DNA of 64,000 nt from Bacteriovoracaceae bacterium UBA6200 (GTDB lineage: Bacteria > Bdellovibrionota > Bacteriovoracia > Bacteriovoracales > Bacteriovoracaceae). Each line of letters starts with the position of its first letter. The first letter of the stretch is position 1. Made by a program: the position numbers and the translations under genes. Of this stretch, positions 53,078-61,870 are shown piece after piece. The notes below the pieces were generated by a model, which saw only the letters and a list, made by a program, of their open reading frames with translations, did no database searches and was not told the origin of the DNA. Where the stretch lies: assembly GCA_002422605.1 (NCBI GenBank), contig DISW01000001.1, positions 377,114-441,113 of the forward strand, read 5' to 3'.

Positions 53078-53968
53078 ATGAAACTTTTACTCGCTCTTTT
53101 CACGATTATCTCTTCTTTAAATGTAGAAGCGATTACCATTGGCACGTACAACATTCGTAATTTTGATTACGATACCCGCTCTCGCGTAAAGACTGATAAG
53201 TCGGCCCTTACTTCAATCCTAGAAAGCCTTAATGCTGATGTATTGAGCGTTCAGGAAATTAACAATACTGACGAATTCCACCGTTTTGTGGCCAGAAATC
53301 TTCCGGGTTACAAGGCAGCTCTTTCAGAATGTGGTGGGGCCCATGGACAAAAACTAGGCTTCCTTTACAACACAAAGACAGTTGATCTTCTTGAGTTCAC
53401 TGAAGATGTTTCTCTTTCAAATCCTGGTAGTCATGAAACTTGTCATGATGGCTCTCGTCCAATGGCCATTGGTAAGTTCCAGATTAAAGAAAATAAACAA
53501 AAGTTTTTCGGAGTTTCAGTTCACTTAAAATCCGGCTCTCAGGCAAACTCTGTCTACAAGAGAAACCAACAGTATTCTCTTATTACTGAAAAAATAAAAG
53601 ACCTGAAATATACAACAGGTATTCAGGACTATTACATTGCCGGTGACTTCAATACGACGGAATTTATTTCTCGTGGTAGCGACTACCTAAACTTAGGTAA
53701 GGTCGTGAGCACTCTTGGAATGGTAAGCCTTACCCAAAGAGTTGCTTGTACAGCTTACTGGTGGGGCGGAAGCGATGATGGAATTGAAACACCATCAATT
53801 CTTGATCACTTAATCGTGACACCTGGTCTCATTAAAACTGCAAAACCTGTGACTAATGTTGGCGGCCACTGCCAAAAAGTTCGTTGTCAGCAAGTTTCTG
53901 AACGTGATTTAGGAGTCAGCTACGAAGGCGTATCTGATCACTGCCCTATCACAGCTACTATTCAATAA
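53078..53968 (+). CDS. Secreted endonuclease/exonuclease/phosphatase-family nuclease
   Basis: 296 residues with a signal peptide (MKLLLALFTIISSLNVEA). The DNase I-like fold motifs are GTYNIRNFD, SVQEINN (catalytic Glu), YIAGDFNTTEF and the C-terminal GVSDHCPITATIQ (catalytic His and Asp). HLKSGSQA corresponds to the HxK region. Cysteines at several points suggest disulphides. Likely a secreted DNase for nucleic acid scavenging, and the purine pathway in this window could use the products; the phosphatase alternative remains. Ends before a strong terminator. Confidence 0.88.
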   Translation: MKLLLALFTIISSLNVEAITIGTYNIRNFDYDTRSRVKTDKSALTSILESLNADVLSVQEINNTDEFHRFVARNLPGYKAALSECGGAHGQKLGFLYNTKTVDLLEFTEDVSLSNPGSHETCHDGSRPMAIGKFQIKENKQKFFGVSVHLKSGSQANSVYKRNQQYSLITEKIKDLKYTTGIQDYYIAGDFNTTEFISRGSDYLNLGKVVSTLGMVSLTQRVACTAYWWGGSDDGIETPSILDHLIVTPGLIKTAKPVTNVGGHCQKVRCQQVSERDLGVSYEGVSDHCPITATIQ

Positions 53969-53975
53969 TTCATCA

Positions 53976-54000
53976 AGGTCCCTTCGGGGACCTTTTCTTT
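53976..54000 (+). terminator. Terminator of the secreted nuclease gene
   Basis: AAGGTCCC (53976-53983), TTCG tetraloop, GGGACCTT (53988-53995), then TTCTTT: a perfect 8-bp stem with a stable loop, 7 nt past the stop. Confidence 0.92.
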
Positions 54001-54038
54001 TCTTCTCACTGTCTCTAGAATAAGAGGCAGGAGAACAT

Positions 54039-54629
54039 ATGAAATACTTAAGCATAGATATAGAAGCCACCGGGCTTGCCGAGAATTGTCAAATCATCGA
54101 ATTTGCCATGATTCCTTTTGATACTCAACTAAAGCGTCTTGAAGAGCCTCTGGCCCGTACAATGTATATCCACTGTCCCTCTTTTGAAGACCTAAAAGAC
54201 AGCCTTGATCCATGGGTCAGAGAGCACAACGAAAAAATCATTCGTAAGGCTTCCTCCGAAGGACTCATGCTTTCAGAGTTCAAAGAATTCTTACGGAAGT
54301 ATCTTGAGAGCCCGGAGGTTCGCGCCTATTTCGGAAATCAAAAAATAGTTCTTTTTGGAAAATCGATGACCGCCATCGATCTCCCTTTCCTCAACCGGGA
54401 TTTGGGTTGGGATTTTATGCGTAAGTATTTCCATCATAGAAATCTAGATCTTTCTGGAATTGGTTATGCCTTAATTGATTTAGGACTTCTTCCCATGGGG
54501 ATGGATTCTGGAACCAATATGATGAACTATCTTGGAATGGGCGATGTTGCTCACACAGCTCTGGAAGATGCTCGAAACACGGCCATTATGTATCTGAAGC
54601 TATTGGATAAATTTGGAACGAAGAAGTAG
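54039..54629 (+). CDS. DEDDh 3'-5' exonuclease (DnaQ/RNase T-like)
   Basis: 196 residues. SIDIEATGL (Asp7, Glu9) is ExoI; LFGKSMTAIDLPFL is ExoII; HTALEDARNTA is ExoIII with His and Asp five apart. The family trims RNA or DNA 3' ends or acts as oligoribonuclease; by eye I cannot choose between RNase T-, Orn- and DnaQ-like roles. It lacks a long C-terminus for polymerase binding. Cytoplasmic, no coupled neighbour. Confidence 0.87.
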   Translation: MKYLSIDIEATGLAENCQIIEFAMIPFDTQLKRLEEPLARTMYIHCPSFEDLKDSLDPWVREHNEKIIRKASSEGLMLSEFKEFLRKYLESPEVRAYFGNQKIVLFGKSMTAIDLPFLNRDLGWDFMRKYFHHRNLDLSGIGYALIDLGLLPMGMDSGTNMMNYLGMGDVAHTALEDARNTAIMYLKLLDKFGTKK

Positions 54630-54638
54630 GATCTTTAA

Positions 54639-55289
54639 TTAATTCTGCTTAGACAGAAACTGGGCAGGATTTCGAACTTTATTTTTTACACGAATTTCGT
54701 AGTGGACATGGGGGCCAGTGGAGCGCCCTGTATTTCCAACAAGGCCAATGACTTGGCCTTTATCCACTCGCTCACCTTTTGAGACTTTATTTTTTTTGTT
54801 GTGAGCGTAGACAGTAAAAATATCATCACCATGAGCAATGACAATCATATTTCCGTAACCACGAATGCCATTATCTGAATAAATGACAACACCGGTATCA
54901 GAGGCAATGATGGGTGTTCCTTGGGGAGCGGGAATATCAATCCCATCGTGGTGCCTTCGTCCGCGTGGGCCGAATTGAGATGAAACCCGGTAGAAGTTAG
55001 GAACCGGCCACAAGAAGCGTCCAGTACCGAGTCCTCGATAATCTTCAACGACATAAGTGTCATTCAAGAAGTAAGCAATTCCCACTTTTGAAGGAATAAA
55101 GATCCACTCGCGGCCTTGAAAGTTTTTTCCAGGATTCGCGAGTTTTAATTCATCTATCGTGACACCGTAATTCTTTGTGACTTTCTTAATCTCTGAAGGT
55201 GTTTCGACATAAACATACTGTCCGCTCTTCATGGTAGAACATGAAGTGAAGACAAGCAGGAAAAGTAGTTTAAATAAAATATTTTGCAT
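54639..55289 (-). CDS. LysM and M23 murein hydrolase lipoprotein (NlpD-like)
   Basis: 216 residues from ATG 55289 with a lipoprotein signal ending LVFTSC. A LysM-type segment spans about 25-70 (VTKNYGVTIDELKLANPG). The M23 domain spans about 95-210, with HHDGIDI (zinc His and Asp), TVYAHN and HVHYEI (zinc His). All zinc ligands of an active M23 enzyme are present, unlike NlpD of enterobacteria, where several are lost. It may cut peptide cross-links or activate amidases. Overlaps surE by 20 nt, echoing the surE-nlpD order of other proteobacteria. Confidence 0.9.
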   Translation of the reverse strand: MQNILFKLLFLLVFTSCSTMKSGQYVYVETPSEIKKVTKNYGVTIDELKLANPGKNFQGREWIFIPSKVGIAYFLNDTYVVEDYRGLGTGRFLWPVPNFYRVSSQFGPRGRRHHDGIDIPAPQGTPIIASDTGVVIYSDNGIRGYGNMIVIAHGDDIFTVYAHNKKNKVSKGERVDKGQVIGLVGNTGRSTGPHVHYEIRVKNKVRNPAQFLSKQN

Positions 55290-56046
55290 TAAGTCTCTCA
55301 ATCACTTGGGCCAGGTCACTAGTATCTCTTTTTACTCCATCGATCAAAACGTGGGGTGTAATAGAGACCATCCCATTATTTACGGCTTCGCAGTCCGATT
55401 CAGGATTTGAATTATAGCCTTCATATACACCGGCAATCCAAAAATATTCGCGACCTCTAGCATCTATTCTAGCATGGATTTCTTCCGAATAACGACGAAA
55501 ACCTATTTCGGCCAAGCGGCAGCCCTTGATCTGGCTCAAGGGAAGATTAGGAACATTAATATTTATAAGCGTCAGGGGCTGAATCGCCTTATGAAGCCCC
55601 ATATCTAAACACCATTTAATGATAGTTCCGGCCACTCCGTAGTGTGGTTCATCTGTCATGGACTCAAAGACCAGACTCACGGCCATAGAGGGCACATTAT
55701 GAAAAGCCGCTTCTCTGGCGGCAGCAATTGTCCCGGAATAATAAAGATCCTGTCCTAAATTCGCCCCCCGATTAATTCCTGAAATAATGATATCGGGTCT
55801 GGCCTCTTTCAAAACGTGACCCAGACCGACTAACACACAGTCTCCCGGGTAACCGCTACAGGAATAAATTTTATCTTCTAACTTCTCAACCCTGAGGGGT
55901 TTATCAAGGCTTAGGGAGTGGCCGGTGGTGGAGCGCTCTTCTGAAGGAGCAATAATGGTCGTATCATGGAAAGGAGTCAGTTCTTTAAATAGGGCATGAA
56001 TTCCAGGGGCAACAACTCCATCATCATTTGAGAGCAGGACTTTCAT
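55270..56046 (-). CDS. surE: 5'/3'-nucleotidase SurE
   Basis: 258 residues. N-terminal LLSNDDGVVAPGI carries the metal-binding Asp pair, followed by PSEERSTTGHSLS and SGINRGANLGQDLYYSGT with Ser/Asn ligands. It dephosphorylates nucleoside monophosphates and short polyphosphates in stress survival. The gene lies in an overlapping operon between an unknown gene (23-nt overlap) and the M23 lipoprotein gene. No pcm is present. Nucleotidase activity could feed the purine pathway, but that link is inferred. Confidence 0.96.
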   Translation of the reverse strand: MKVLLSNDDGVVAPGIHALFKELTPFHDTTIIAPSEERSTTGHSLSLDKPLRVEKLEDKIYSCSGYPGDCVLVGLGHVLKEARPDIIISGINRGANLGQDLYYSGTIAAAREAAFHNVPSMAVSLVFESMTDEPHYGVAGTIIKWCLDMGLHKAIQPLTLININVPNLPLSQIKGCRLAEIGFRRYSEEIHARIDARGREYFWIAGVYEGYNSNPESDCEAVNNGMVSITPHVLIDGVKRDTSDLAQVIERLNAKYFI

Positions 56047-56647
56047 TTAATTTTCTCCAAATCTTCATTTCTTTCAATTTATTCTGATCTATCACCCGGT
56101 ACTGAGTCTCAACTTCCTGACTTAAATCAACACTGAGATTTAAACCAAGATCAACATTCGGTGTCAGGGCCTCTTCAAAGTTTTCCGCATGTAAATACAC
56201 TTCCAGATGCTTTTCTTCGATCAGCTTCCATAGATCGGGATATTTATGATAATCATCCTGCCATTTTAATGGAAGAAGAATGCCTTGAATTTTTTTTGCT
56301 GCAAGGATGGATTTCCAATCTCCAGCAGGATGGAACATCCAAAGAAATGGTATTTCTATTTTGTGGTAGAACTCACTCGGCTGAAAGTCACGAAAGATTC
56401 CCGTAACTGACTTCCCTTCTTGTTTTAAAATTTCCAAGGTCGAAGTTATGGTTGGGTGGGTATCGTTTTCAAAAACCAAATAAATCTTTTCATCAATGAG
56501 AAGGTTTAAGAGAGACTTCAGAATTTTGAGGGGAATGAAATTCAGACTTCGAGCGCGAAGATCAAAAGCAAATTCTTTTACCTTCAGATCTTTTAAAGTC
56601 TTTAATGTCTCCGGGTCGTAACACCCATGGATAAGCAGGGAATTCAT
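56024..56647 (-). CDS. Hypothetical protein in the folC-surE operon
   Basis: 207 residues, no signal or membrane segments. Alternating strands and helices such as LLIHGCYDPETLKTLKDL, EFAFDLRARSL, IYLVFEND, GIFRDFQPSEF and GILLPLKW suggest a TIM-barrel-like alpha/beta fold, and the opening recalls phosphoribosylanthranilate isomerase, but I see no catalytic motif that proves it. It overlaps pabA by 4 nt and surE by 23 nt. Role unknown. Confidence 0.75.
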   Translation of the reverse strand: MNSLLIHGCYDPETLKTLKDLKVKEFAFDLRARSLNFIPLKILKSLLNLLIDEKIYLVFENDTHPTITSTLEILKQEGKSVTGIFRDFQPSEFYHKIEIPFLWMFHPAGDWKSILAAKKIQGILLPLKWQDDYHKYPDLWKLIEEKHLEVYLHAENFEEALTPNVDLGLNLSVDLSQEVETQYRVIDQNKLKEMKIWRKLNESPALK

Positions 56648-57207
56648 CCCTCCATTATACTACAAAGAGGTTTCATAAATTCTTTACGGTAACTTGTACC
56701 TATGGATTCCGGATGAAACTGGTAAGTTATCGCAAATGGAGTCTTTGAGATAAGAATCTCATCGTCTTGAATAAAGGTTTCGATATAAGGATTCCTGACT
56801 GCAGACTGGGATAAGACAGCTAATGAATTATATCGTTGAACATAAACATCCCCTTCCACTCCCAGCCATTTTCGCCAGGTCTCGTTTAAGTGAAGCTTCA
56901 CTTTCTGGCCATGGAGAGGATTCTTGGAACGGACAATTTCTTCGTTTTGAAGCCGCCAGAAAATCTGATGGCCAAGACAAACACCGAAGAAAGGTTTCTT
57001 CTGATTCAACCAATCATTTATGAGTGGATATAAAACCTGATAATCATCCGGATGACCCGGTCCTGGTCCCAGGACGAGAAGGCCCTCTTCTGGATTCACT
57101 TCAAAGTCTTTCCAATGGATGACCTTAACTTCAAACCCGATATTCACTAGTTCCTGAATTACGTTATAGGAGAAGCTGTCTTCAAAATCGATGAATGTTG
57201 CTTTCAT
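56644..57207 (-). CDS. pabA: Aminodeoxychorismate/anthranilate synthase glutaminase subunit
   Basis: 187 residues of class I glutamine amidotransferase. GVCLGHQ near residue 75 (Cys77), oxyanion loop LGPGPGHPDD, and the catalytic His and Glu in QFHPESIGTS. The pathway is p-aminobenzoate (folate) or tryptophan; folC lies two genes upstream, which favours folate, but no synthase component I gene is nearby to decide. It overlaps lptD by 1 nt and the unknown gene by 4. Cytoplasmic. Confidence 0.85.
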   Translation of the reverse strand: MKATFIDFEDSFSYNVIQELVNIGFEVKVIHWKDFEVNPEEGLLVLGPGPGHPDDYQVLYPLINDWLNQKKPFFGVCLGHQIFWRLQNEEIVRSKNPLHGQKVKLHLNETWRKWLGVEGDVYVQRYNSLAVLSQSAVRNPYIETFIQDDEILISKTPFAITYQFHPESIGTSYRKEFMKPLCSIMEG

Positions 57208-59690
57208 TAGATTCTTTTCATTCCGAAATAATCATTTCGGTAACGCTCAAAGCTCTCATCTCCAAAGTTGAAGATGACATTAAATGAGTAACGAGAATCA
57301 TTGATACCGTCTCTGTAACTCAGGTTAAGAATGAGACAGTTATTATGGGGCATGATATCCAGAGAATACACAGTTCTGATATTTGTTCCTGCTTCAAGGT
57401 CCATATCTCTTACCATCGCAAGGCCCAAGACATCTGTCGGGCGAACCTGACCGCCAAAAGAAGCTGTGTTTAAATTAGAAGTATTAAATGAATTATAAGT
57501 GTAATTCCCAAACAAATTTAAATACTCAAAGCGGCGGGTAAAATTTAAAGAGAAGATATTCTGACTTCCATAGTGGAAATAGAATTCCTGCATGTTAACA
57601 AACCAGCGATTTCCGGTGTAACCAGCTTCAAGCATGAGGCGGGTAAGCTGCTTTCTAAAATCCTCATCCTCCTGACTCTCTTCCGGTTTATTTAATAAAT
57701 ACCCTTGAGATAAATTGAAGTAACCAATCCGGTTGTAACTAAAGTTGTCACGAAGATACTTATCATCATCAAGATAATTAAAACCCTTGGGGGTTTTACG
57801 AATCAGAGAATTGTTCCATTGAAACTCAAGAGTATTCTCAGGCGGCACCATGGTTCTGGTAGTATTGGCCCCGAATAAATACTCTTCAGACCGGATTGAA
57901 TCTTCAAAATCAAAGTGCCCCTGCTGTCTTGCTCTTATTTGTTCACGGAATCGACGATTTCCGTATTCATTTTCGGAAGCTAAATAGTGATGCAGGAATT
58001 TAAATTCCTGAGAATGCCGGTAACTATTACGGACTTGAACAATATTGTCTTTTGCAAGTGAGGCTTCGTACTCTGGAATATTTCCAACTAATCGGCTTTC
58101 TTTTACAGACTGCTGAAGAGGTGCCAACCCTTGCTGCCTGCCTTCCCGCAAGATGTTGAGGTCTTTCTCAGAAATATATTTCAGTGGGATTTTTTCTTCA
58201 TAGGCCAGACCAAAGACCTTATCCATGGTGAAACTGATTTCTGTCTTGATAAGCCCGGCATTTTTTCCGAAGCCTGGCTCATTTCGGTCTGCAAACTGAT
58301 AGGCCTGATGATCAAAAGTATAGCGCGTTTTAAGACCTACTGGTCCCCATGTGAACATGTGCCACATAACATAAGGGTTCAGTGAAAAGCGGTCAGCATT
58401 TCTGATGAACTCAGTATCATCCTCTTTCACCTGGCGAAAACGTGTGAATGAGCTATCAGCACCAACTGCAATATGCTGCAGGAAGGGTGTTTTAGACTGG
58501 ATGATAGTCATGGGCATTGTATTAAGATGAAGCCTCGGCATGACCTGAACGTAAGAGCGGTCGAACTCAATAGCATCACTAAAAAGCTGATTCCTTAAGT
58601 AATGAGCTTCGCCTCCAACGGTATAAAGCTCCTGGCGATAGTTTAAAAACCCTTCTAAACCTAAATCACTTCCTAAGACCTTAGGGTCAGTGAATTGTGG
58701 GTTATCAAACATCATCTCTAAATCACGGACACCGGTGTAACGAAAATGAGAAACAAAATTGGAAGACCAGAACTGATGGGATTCAATTTCTGTGAAATAA
58801 CGGAAAAACTCTCCGCCTGATTTATCCTGGTTATTTTCTCCAGGCTCATAGATCGTATCATTTAATAAACGGTTTGAAGTTTCTAACCAGGTCATGTCAT
58901 CAAAGCGCTGTCTGAACTGGAAGTCTCCCCCATACCCTCGTTCGGCCCAGAAGGTAGGACTAAAAGTCATGTCCTTGTGATCATCGATCGCCCAAAAGAT
59001 AGGCTGCTCAAAAGAAAGCCCTTCACCCTGACGGCTGGAGATTCGAGGAATGAGAAGCCCTGATTTCCTTTTGGTGAGAATAGGCAGGACGATATAAGGA
59101 ACATAAATGACATCAACGCTCTTAATCTTGAAGAGACCGTGCTTGATGACGACGTACTCTCCCATCTGGATTTTAATGTTTTTTCCGTAAATCGACCACG
59201 TCTCCGCACAGTCACGGCAAGTGGTAAACTCGGCTTCTTCTGCCAGATACTCTTTCTCATTTAATCTGATGAGATTTGTAGCAACTAGATTAAAAGTCGT
59301 ATTAAGAATCCGGGCGTTCCGAATAGTGGCCGCCCCAGTGGCGATATTATATTCAACGTGGGATCCGTAGAGAGTCATGTCCTTCGTAATGAGGCGAACA
59401 TTTCCCTCGATCTTAACCATCATCGTATCCTGGTCCATTGAGGCCAGTTCACCATAGACGGTATCTTTTTCGCTGATAATGACGACGTTTCCTACTGCTT
59501 CAAAATAACGACCATTATTTTTTCGGTAGGCCTTATCAGAATAAATGGAGAGCTTATCACCCAGGGTAAATTGAGGAGTACTAGAGGCAGCGTAAACTTC
59601 GAACGTGCCCGAGAAAATAATAAGAGCCAGAAACCAAAATCCGAAGATTTTCGTTTTGCTCGTCAATATAGGATTCAATGTTTTGAACAA
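57207..59690 (-). CDS. lptD: LPS-assembly outer-membrane protein LptD
   Basis: 827 residues from a TTG start with an AGAAGG site; signal peptide about 1-34. The OstA/LptA-like jellyroll domain is about 40-160, with strands such as NGRYFEAVGNVVI and MTLYGSHVEYN. TTCRDCAETW (Cys158, Cys161) and a late Cys in NNCLILNL correspond to the disulphide cysteines of LptD. Residues about 190-827 form the beta-barrel. It inserts LPS in the outer leaflet with LptE. The first 36 codons lie inside the 3' end of folC in another frame (110-nt overlap). Confidence 0.93.
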   Translation of the reverse strand: MFKTLNPILTSKTKIFGFWFLALIIFSGTFEVYAASSTPQFTLGDKLSIYSDKAYRKNNGRYFEAVGNVVIISEKDTVYGELASMDQDTMMVKIEGNVRLITKDMTLYGSHVEYNIATGAATIRNARILNTTFNLVATNLIRLNEKEYLAEEAEFTTCRDCAETWSIYGKNIKIQMGEYVVIKHGLFKIKSVDVIYVPYIVLPILTKRKSGLLIPRISSRQGEGLSFEQPIFWAIDDHKDMTFSPTFWAERGYGGDFQFRQRFDDMTWLETSNRLLNDTIYEPGENNQDKSGGEFFRYFTEIESHQFWSSNFVSHFRYTGVRDLEMMFDNPQFTDPKVLGSDLGLEGFLNYRQELYTVGGEAHYLRNQLFSDAIEFDRSYVQVMPRLHLNTMPMTIIQSKTPFLQHIAVGADSSFTRFRQVKEDDTEFIRNADRFSLNPYVMWHMFTWGPVGLKTRYTFDHQAYQFADRNEPGFGKNAGLIKTEISFTMDKVFGLAYEEKIPLKYISEKDLNILREGRQQGLAPLQQSVKESRLVGNIPEYEASLAKDNIVQVRNSYRHSQEFKFLHHYLASENEYGNRRFREQIRARQQGHFDFEDSIRSEEYLFGANTTRTMVPPENTLEFQWNNSLIRKTPKGFNYLDDDKYLRDNFSYNRIGYFNLSQGYLLNKPEESQEDEDFRKQLTRLMLEAGYTGNRWFVNMQEFYFHYGSQNIFSLNFTRRFEYLNLFGNYTYNSFNTSNLNTASFGGQVRPTDVLGLAMVRDMDLEAGTNIRTVYSLDIMPHNNCLILNLSYRDGINDSRYSFNVIFNFGDESFERYRNDYFGMKRI

Positions 59691-60759
59691 ATTCTAAACC
59701 TTCTTCAAGAGAGAGCGCCTCCATCACATCACGGGGCATGGCCTTGGGATGATCAAAAACTGTTAAAACAATTTTTCCCATCCGGGCCTTTTTCACCATC
59801 TTCATTATGACTCTTACATCCTGCAAGTTTCTTCTGGAGAAGGCCATGATTATAAGATCATATGGAGGTCTTGAAAAAGTATAAGTCCCAGAGTGTAAAA
59901 ATTGAATAAGTTTTCGCACTCCATCTACATTATGAGACCCAAAAAAAATCCATTCATGCTTACTCTTTCGCACCTCTCCTCGAAACTCTAAGAGACTCAC
60001 AGGATTTACCCATTTTTCAGGCAGAAATTCTTCATTGATGAGATGACAATATGCTGCGCCGGCCAAAGCTTCATTTCTCATTGAGAATTCATACTCCGGA
60101 AGTGAAACATTCCACTTGAGACTCATCACTTTTGCCCCTACTCGCTGGGCTTCTCGTTCAGCACGCTCGCACAGATACTGACTCTCCAAAAAATGAATAA
60201 GGGTAGTATGGGTCCTCAAAGTTCCAAGCTTCTCAGCTAAGATTTGATCAAACCTCCGACCGAGAATTTCCTGGTGATCTCTAGAAACACTCGGAAGGAG
60301 AACTAAGTCAGCGGAAAAAACATTTACGGCATCAAGTTTTCCACCCAGACCAACTTCTAGAAGCAAATACTCCGGAGGTCGTTTGGAAGCCCAAGTACAG
60401 AAGACAAAAAAGAGAAATTCATAAAAAGAGAGTTCGTATTTTTCGGACAAAGCTTTCTGGTGACAGCTTTCCACTAACGTTTTTAATTCCGTCAGGGATA
60501 TCTCTCCCTCCTCACTCCGAAAACGTTCCGTAATTCTTTCAATATGAGGAGAAGTCCAAACATAATGGGTATGATTTTTAAGAAGTTTGGAGAGCCTGAG
60601 AGTTGTTTCCCCTTTGCCGTTAGTTCCAGCAATGGTCACAACTTTTGACTTTGAAAAAAGAGGCAGAATATCTTTTAGGGCCCGCTCAATTCTCTCAAGC
60701 CCCGGGCGCATGAATTCCTGGCCATAATTGGCCAGGATCATACTTAGTAATGAATGCAT
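59581..60759 (-). CDS. folC: Bifunctional folylpolyglutamate/dihydrofolate synthase
   Basis: 392 residues. VVTIAGTNGKGETT (P-loop, about 40-53), VWTSPHIERITERF and LLEVGLGGKLDAVN mark the Mur-ligase-like core; GSYYFLGHVR closes it as GSxYxxGEV does in FolC. It joins glutamates to folates. Cytoplasmic. 3 nt after accD. The last 110 nt are shared with the LptD signal-peptide coding region, so the usual end of FolC really does extend there. Confidence 0.93.
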   Translation of the reverse strand: MHSLLSMILANYGQEFMRPGLERIERALKDILPLFSKSKVVTIAGTNGKGETTLRLSKLLKNHTHYVWTSPHIERITERFRSEEGEISLTELKTLVESCHQKALSEKYELSFYEFLFFVFCTWASKRPPEYLLLEVGLGGKLDAVNVFSADLVLLPSVSRDHQEILGRRFDQILAEKLGTLRTHTTLIHFLESQYLCERAEREAQRVGAKVMSLKWNVSLPEYEFSMRNEALAGAAYCHLINEEFLPEKWVNPVSLLEFRGEVRKSKHEWIFFGSHNVDGVRKLIQFLHSGTYTFSRPPYDLIIMAFSRRNLQDVRVIMKMVKKARMGKIVLTVFDHPKAMPRDVMEALSLEEGLEFVQNIESYIDEQNENLRILVSGSYYFLGHVRSLRCL

Positions 60760-60762
60760 AAA

Positions 60763-61611
60763 TTAAGGTGAAAACATTTTAACGAAAAAACCTAATTCAT
60801 TTTTAAGGTCTTTTCTATGGATGATACGGTCAATAAATCCGTGATCCTTTAAGAACTCAGAACGCTGGAATCCTTCAGGAAGTGTTTGACGAATAGATTG
60901 CTCAATCACTCGCGGACCAGCAAAACCAATTAAGGCTTTTGGCTCAGAGATATTGATATCACCTAACATGGCAAAACTCGCGGCAACACCACCAGTAGTA
61001 GGATCCGTCAGCATAGAGATATAAGGAATCCCCGCATTTTTTAAACGGGAACGAGAGGCAGAAGTTTTTGCCATTTGCATGAGAGAAAGAATTCCTTCTT
61101 GCATACGAGCGCCTCCAGAACATGAAACAACGATAACAGGGATTTTCTTTTCAAAACCAATATCCATAGCAAGGGCCACTTTCTCACCCGTTACTACACC
61201 CATGGATCCGCCCATGAAACGGAAATCCATGACGGCCATAGCAACAGGCATTCCATCGATTGTGGCCGTACCACAAACAGTCGTGTCTTTTATGCCAGTA
61301 GATTTAATCGCATTTTGCAGTCGTTGAACGTATGGCAATTTGTCCTGGAATTGGAGAGGATTATTAGAAATAAGATCAGGGCTTATCTCTTCAAAGCTAT
61401 TTTCATCTGTCATGACAGCAATGCGCTCATAAGCAGAAATCCGATAATGATAGTCACAAAGTGGACAAACATTTAGATTTTCTTCAAGTTTTTCCGTCTG
61501 AAGAATTTCGCCACATTGATTACACTTTTTCCAAAGGCCTACGGGCGTATTTGAAACAGCTTTTTTAACGTTTTTAAGTTTTGGATTTTTGACCTGATGA
61601 AACCAGCCCAT
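60763..61611 (-). CDS. accD: Acetyl-CoA carboxylase carboxyltransferase subunit beta
   Basis: 282 residues. An N-terminal zinc ribbon has Cys30, Cys33, Cys49 and Cys52 (KCNQCGE; VCPLCDY). The crotonase-like transferase domain has MGGSMGVVTGEK, SCSGGARMQEG and TDPTTGGVAASFA. With AccA it transfers CO2 from biotin to acetyl-CoA for fatty-acid synthesis. accA is elsewhere. In many bacteria accD precedes folC, as here. Cytoplasmic. Confidence 0.97.
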   Translation of the reverse strand: MGWFHQVKNPKLKNVKKAVSNTPVGLWKKCNQCGEILQTEKLEENLNVCPLCDYHYRISAYERIAVMTDENSFEEISPDLISNNPLQFQDKLPYVQRLQNAIKSTGIKDTTVCGTATIDGMPVAMAVMDFRFMGGSMGVVTGEKVALAMDIGFEKKIPVIVVSCSGGARMQEGILSLMQMAKTSASRSRLKNAGIPYISMLTDPTTGGVAASFAMLGDINISEPKALIGFAGPRVIEQSIRQTLPEGFQRSEFLKDHGFIDRIIHRKDLKNELGFFVKMFSP

Positions 61612-61870
61612 AGTAAACCCTTCCTTTTATGAATAATAAAGACCACATCTTAGAAGAGTGTAAGGGCTTTGAGAAGAAAAATGCCAGCTAAGTAAGGCAA
61701 AGCACATGAAAAAGAAGTCTATCCTTAAATTATTTTCATGCATTTAAGCTACTGAAATTACGGGACATGAAAATGAAGATTACTAAAAGAGATAAGGGTT
61801 TTTACTAGAAAGGCCTTATCTTAAGATTAAGGAAACCGAGGATTTTCCGATAAGTCCCCTAAGGTAGGAT

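Noticed and set aside
61791..61820. GATAAGG...CCTTATC inverted repeat upstream of the Cys-rich gene
   Set aside because: Only 7 bp with a 16-nt spacer and no U-tract; not distinguishable from chance.
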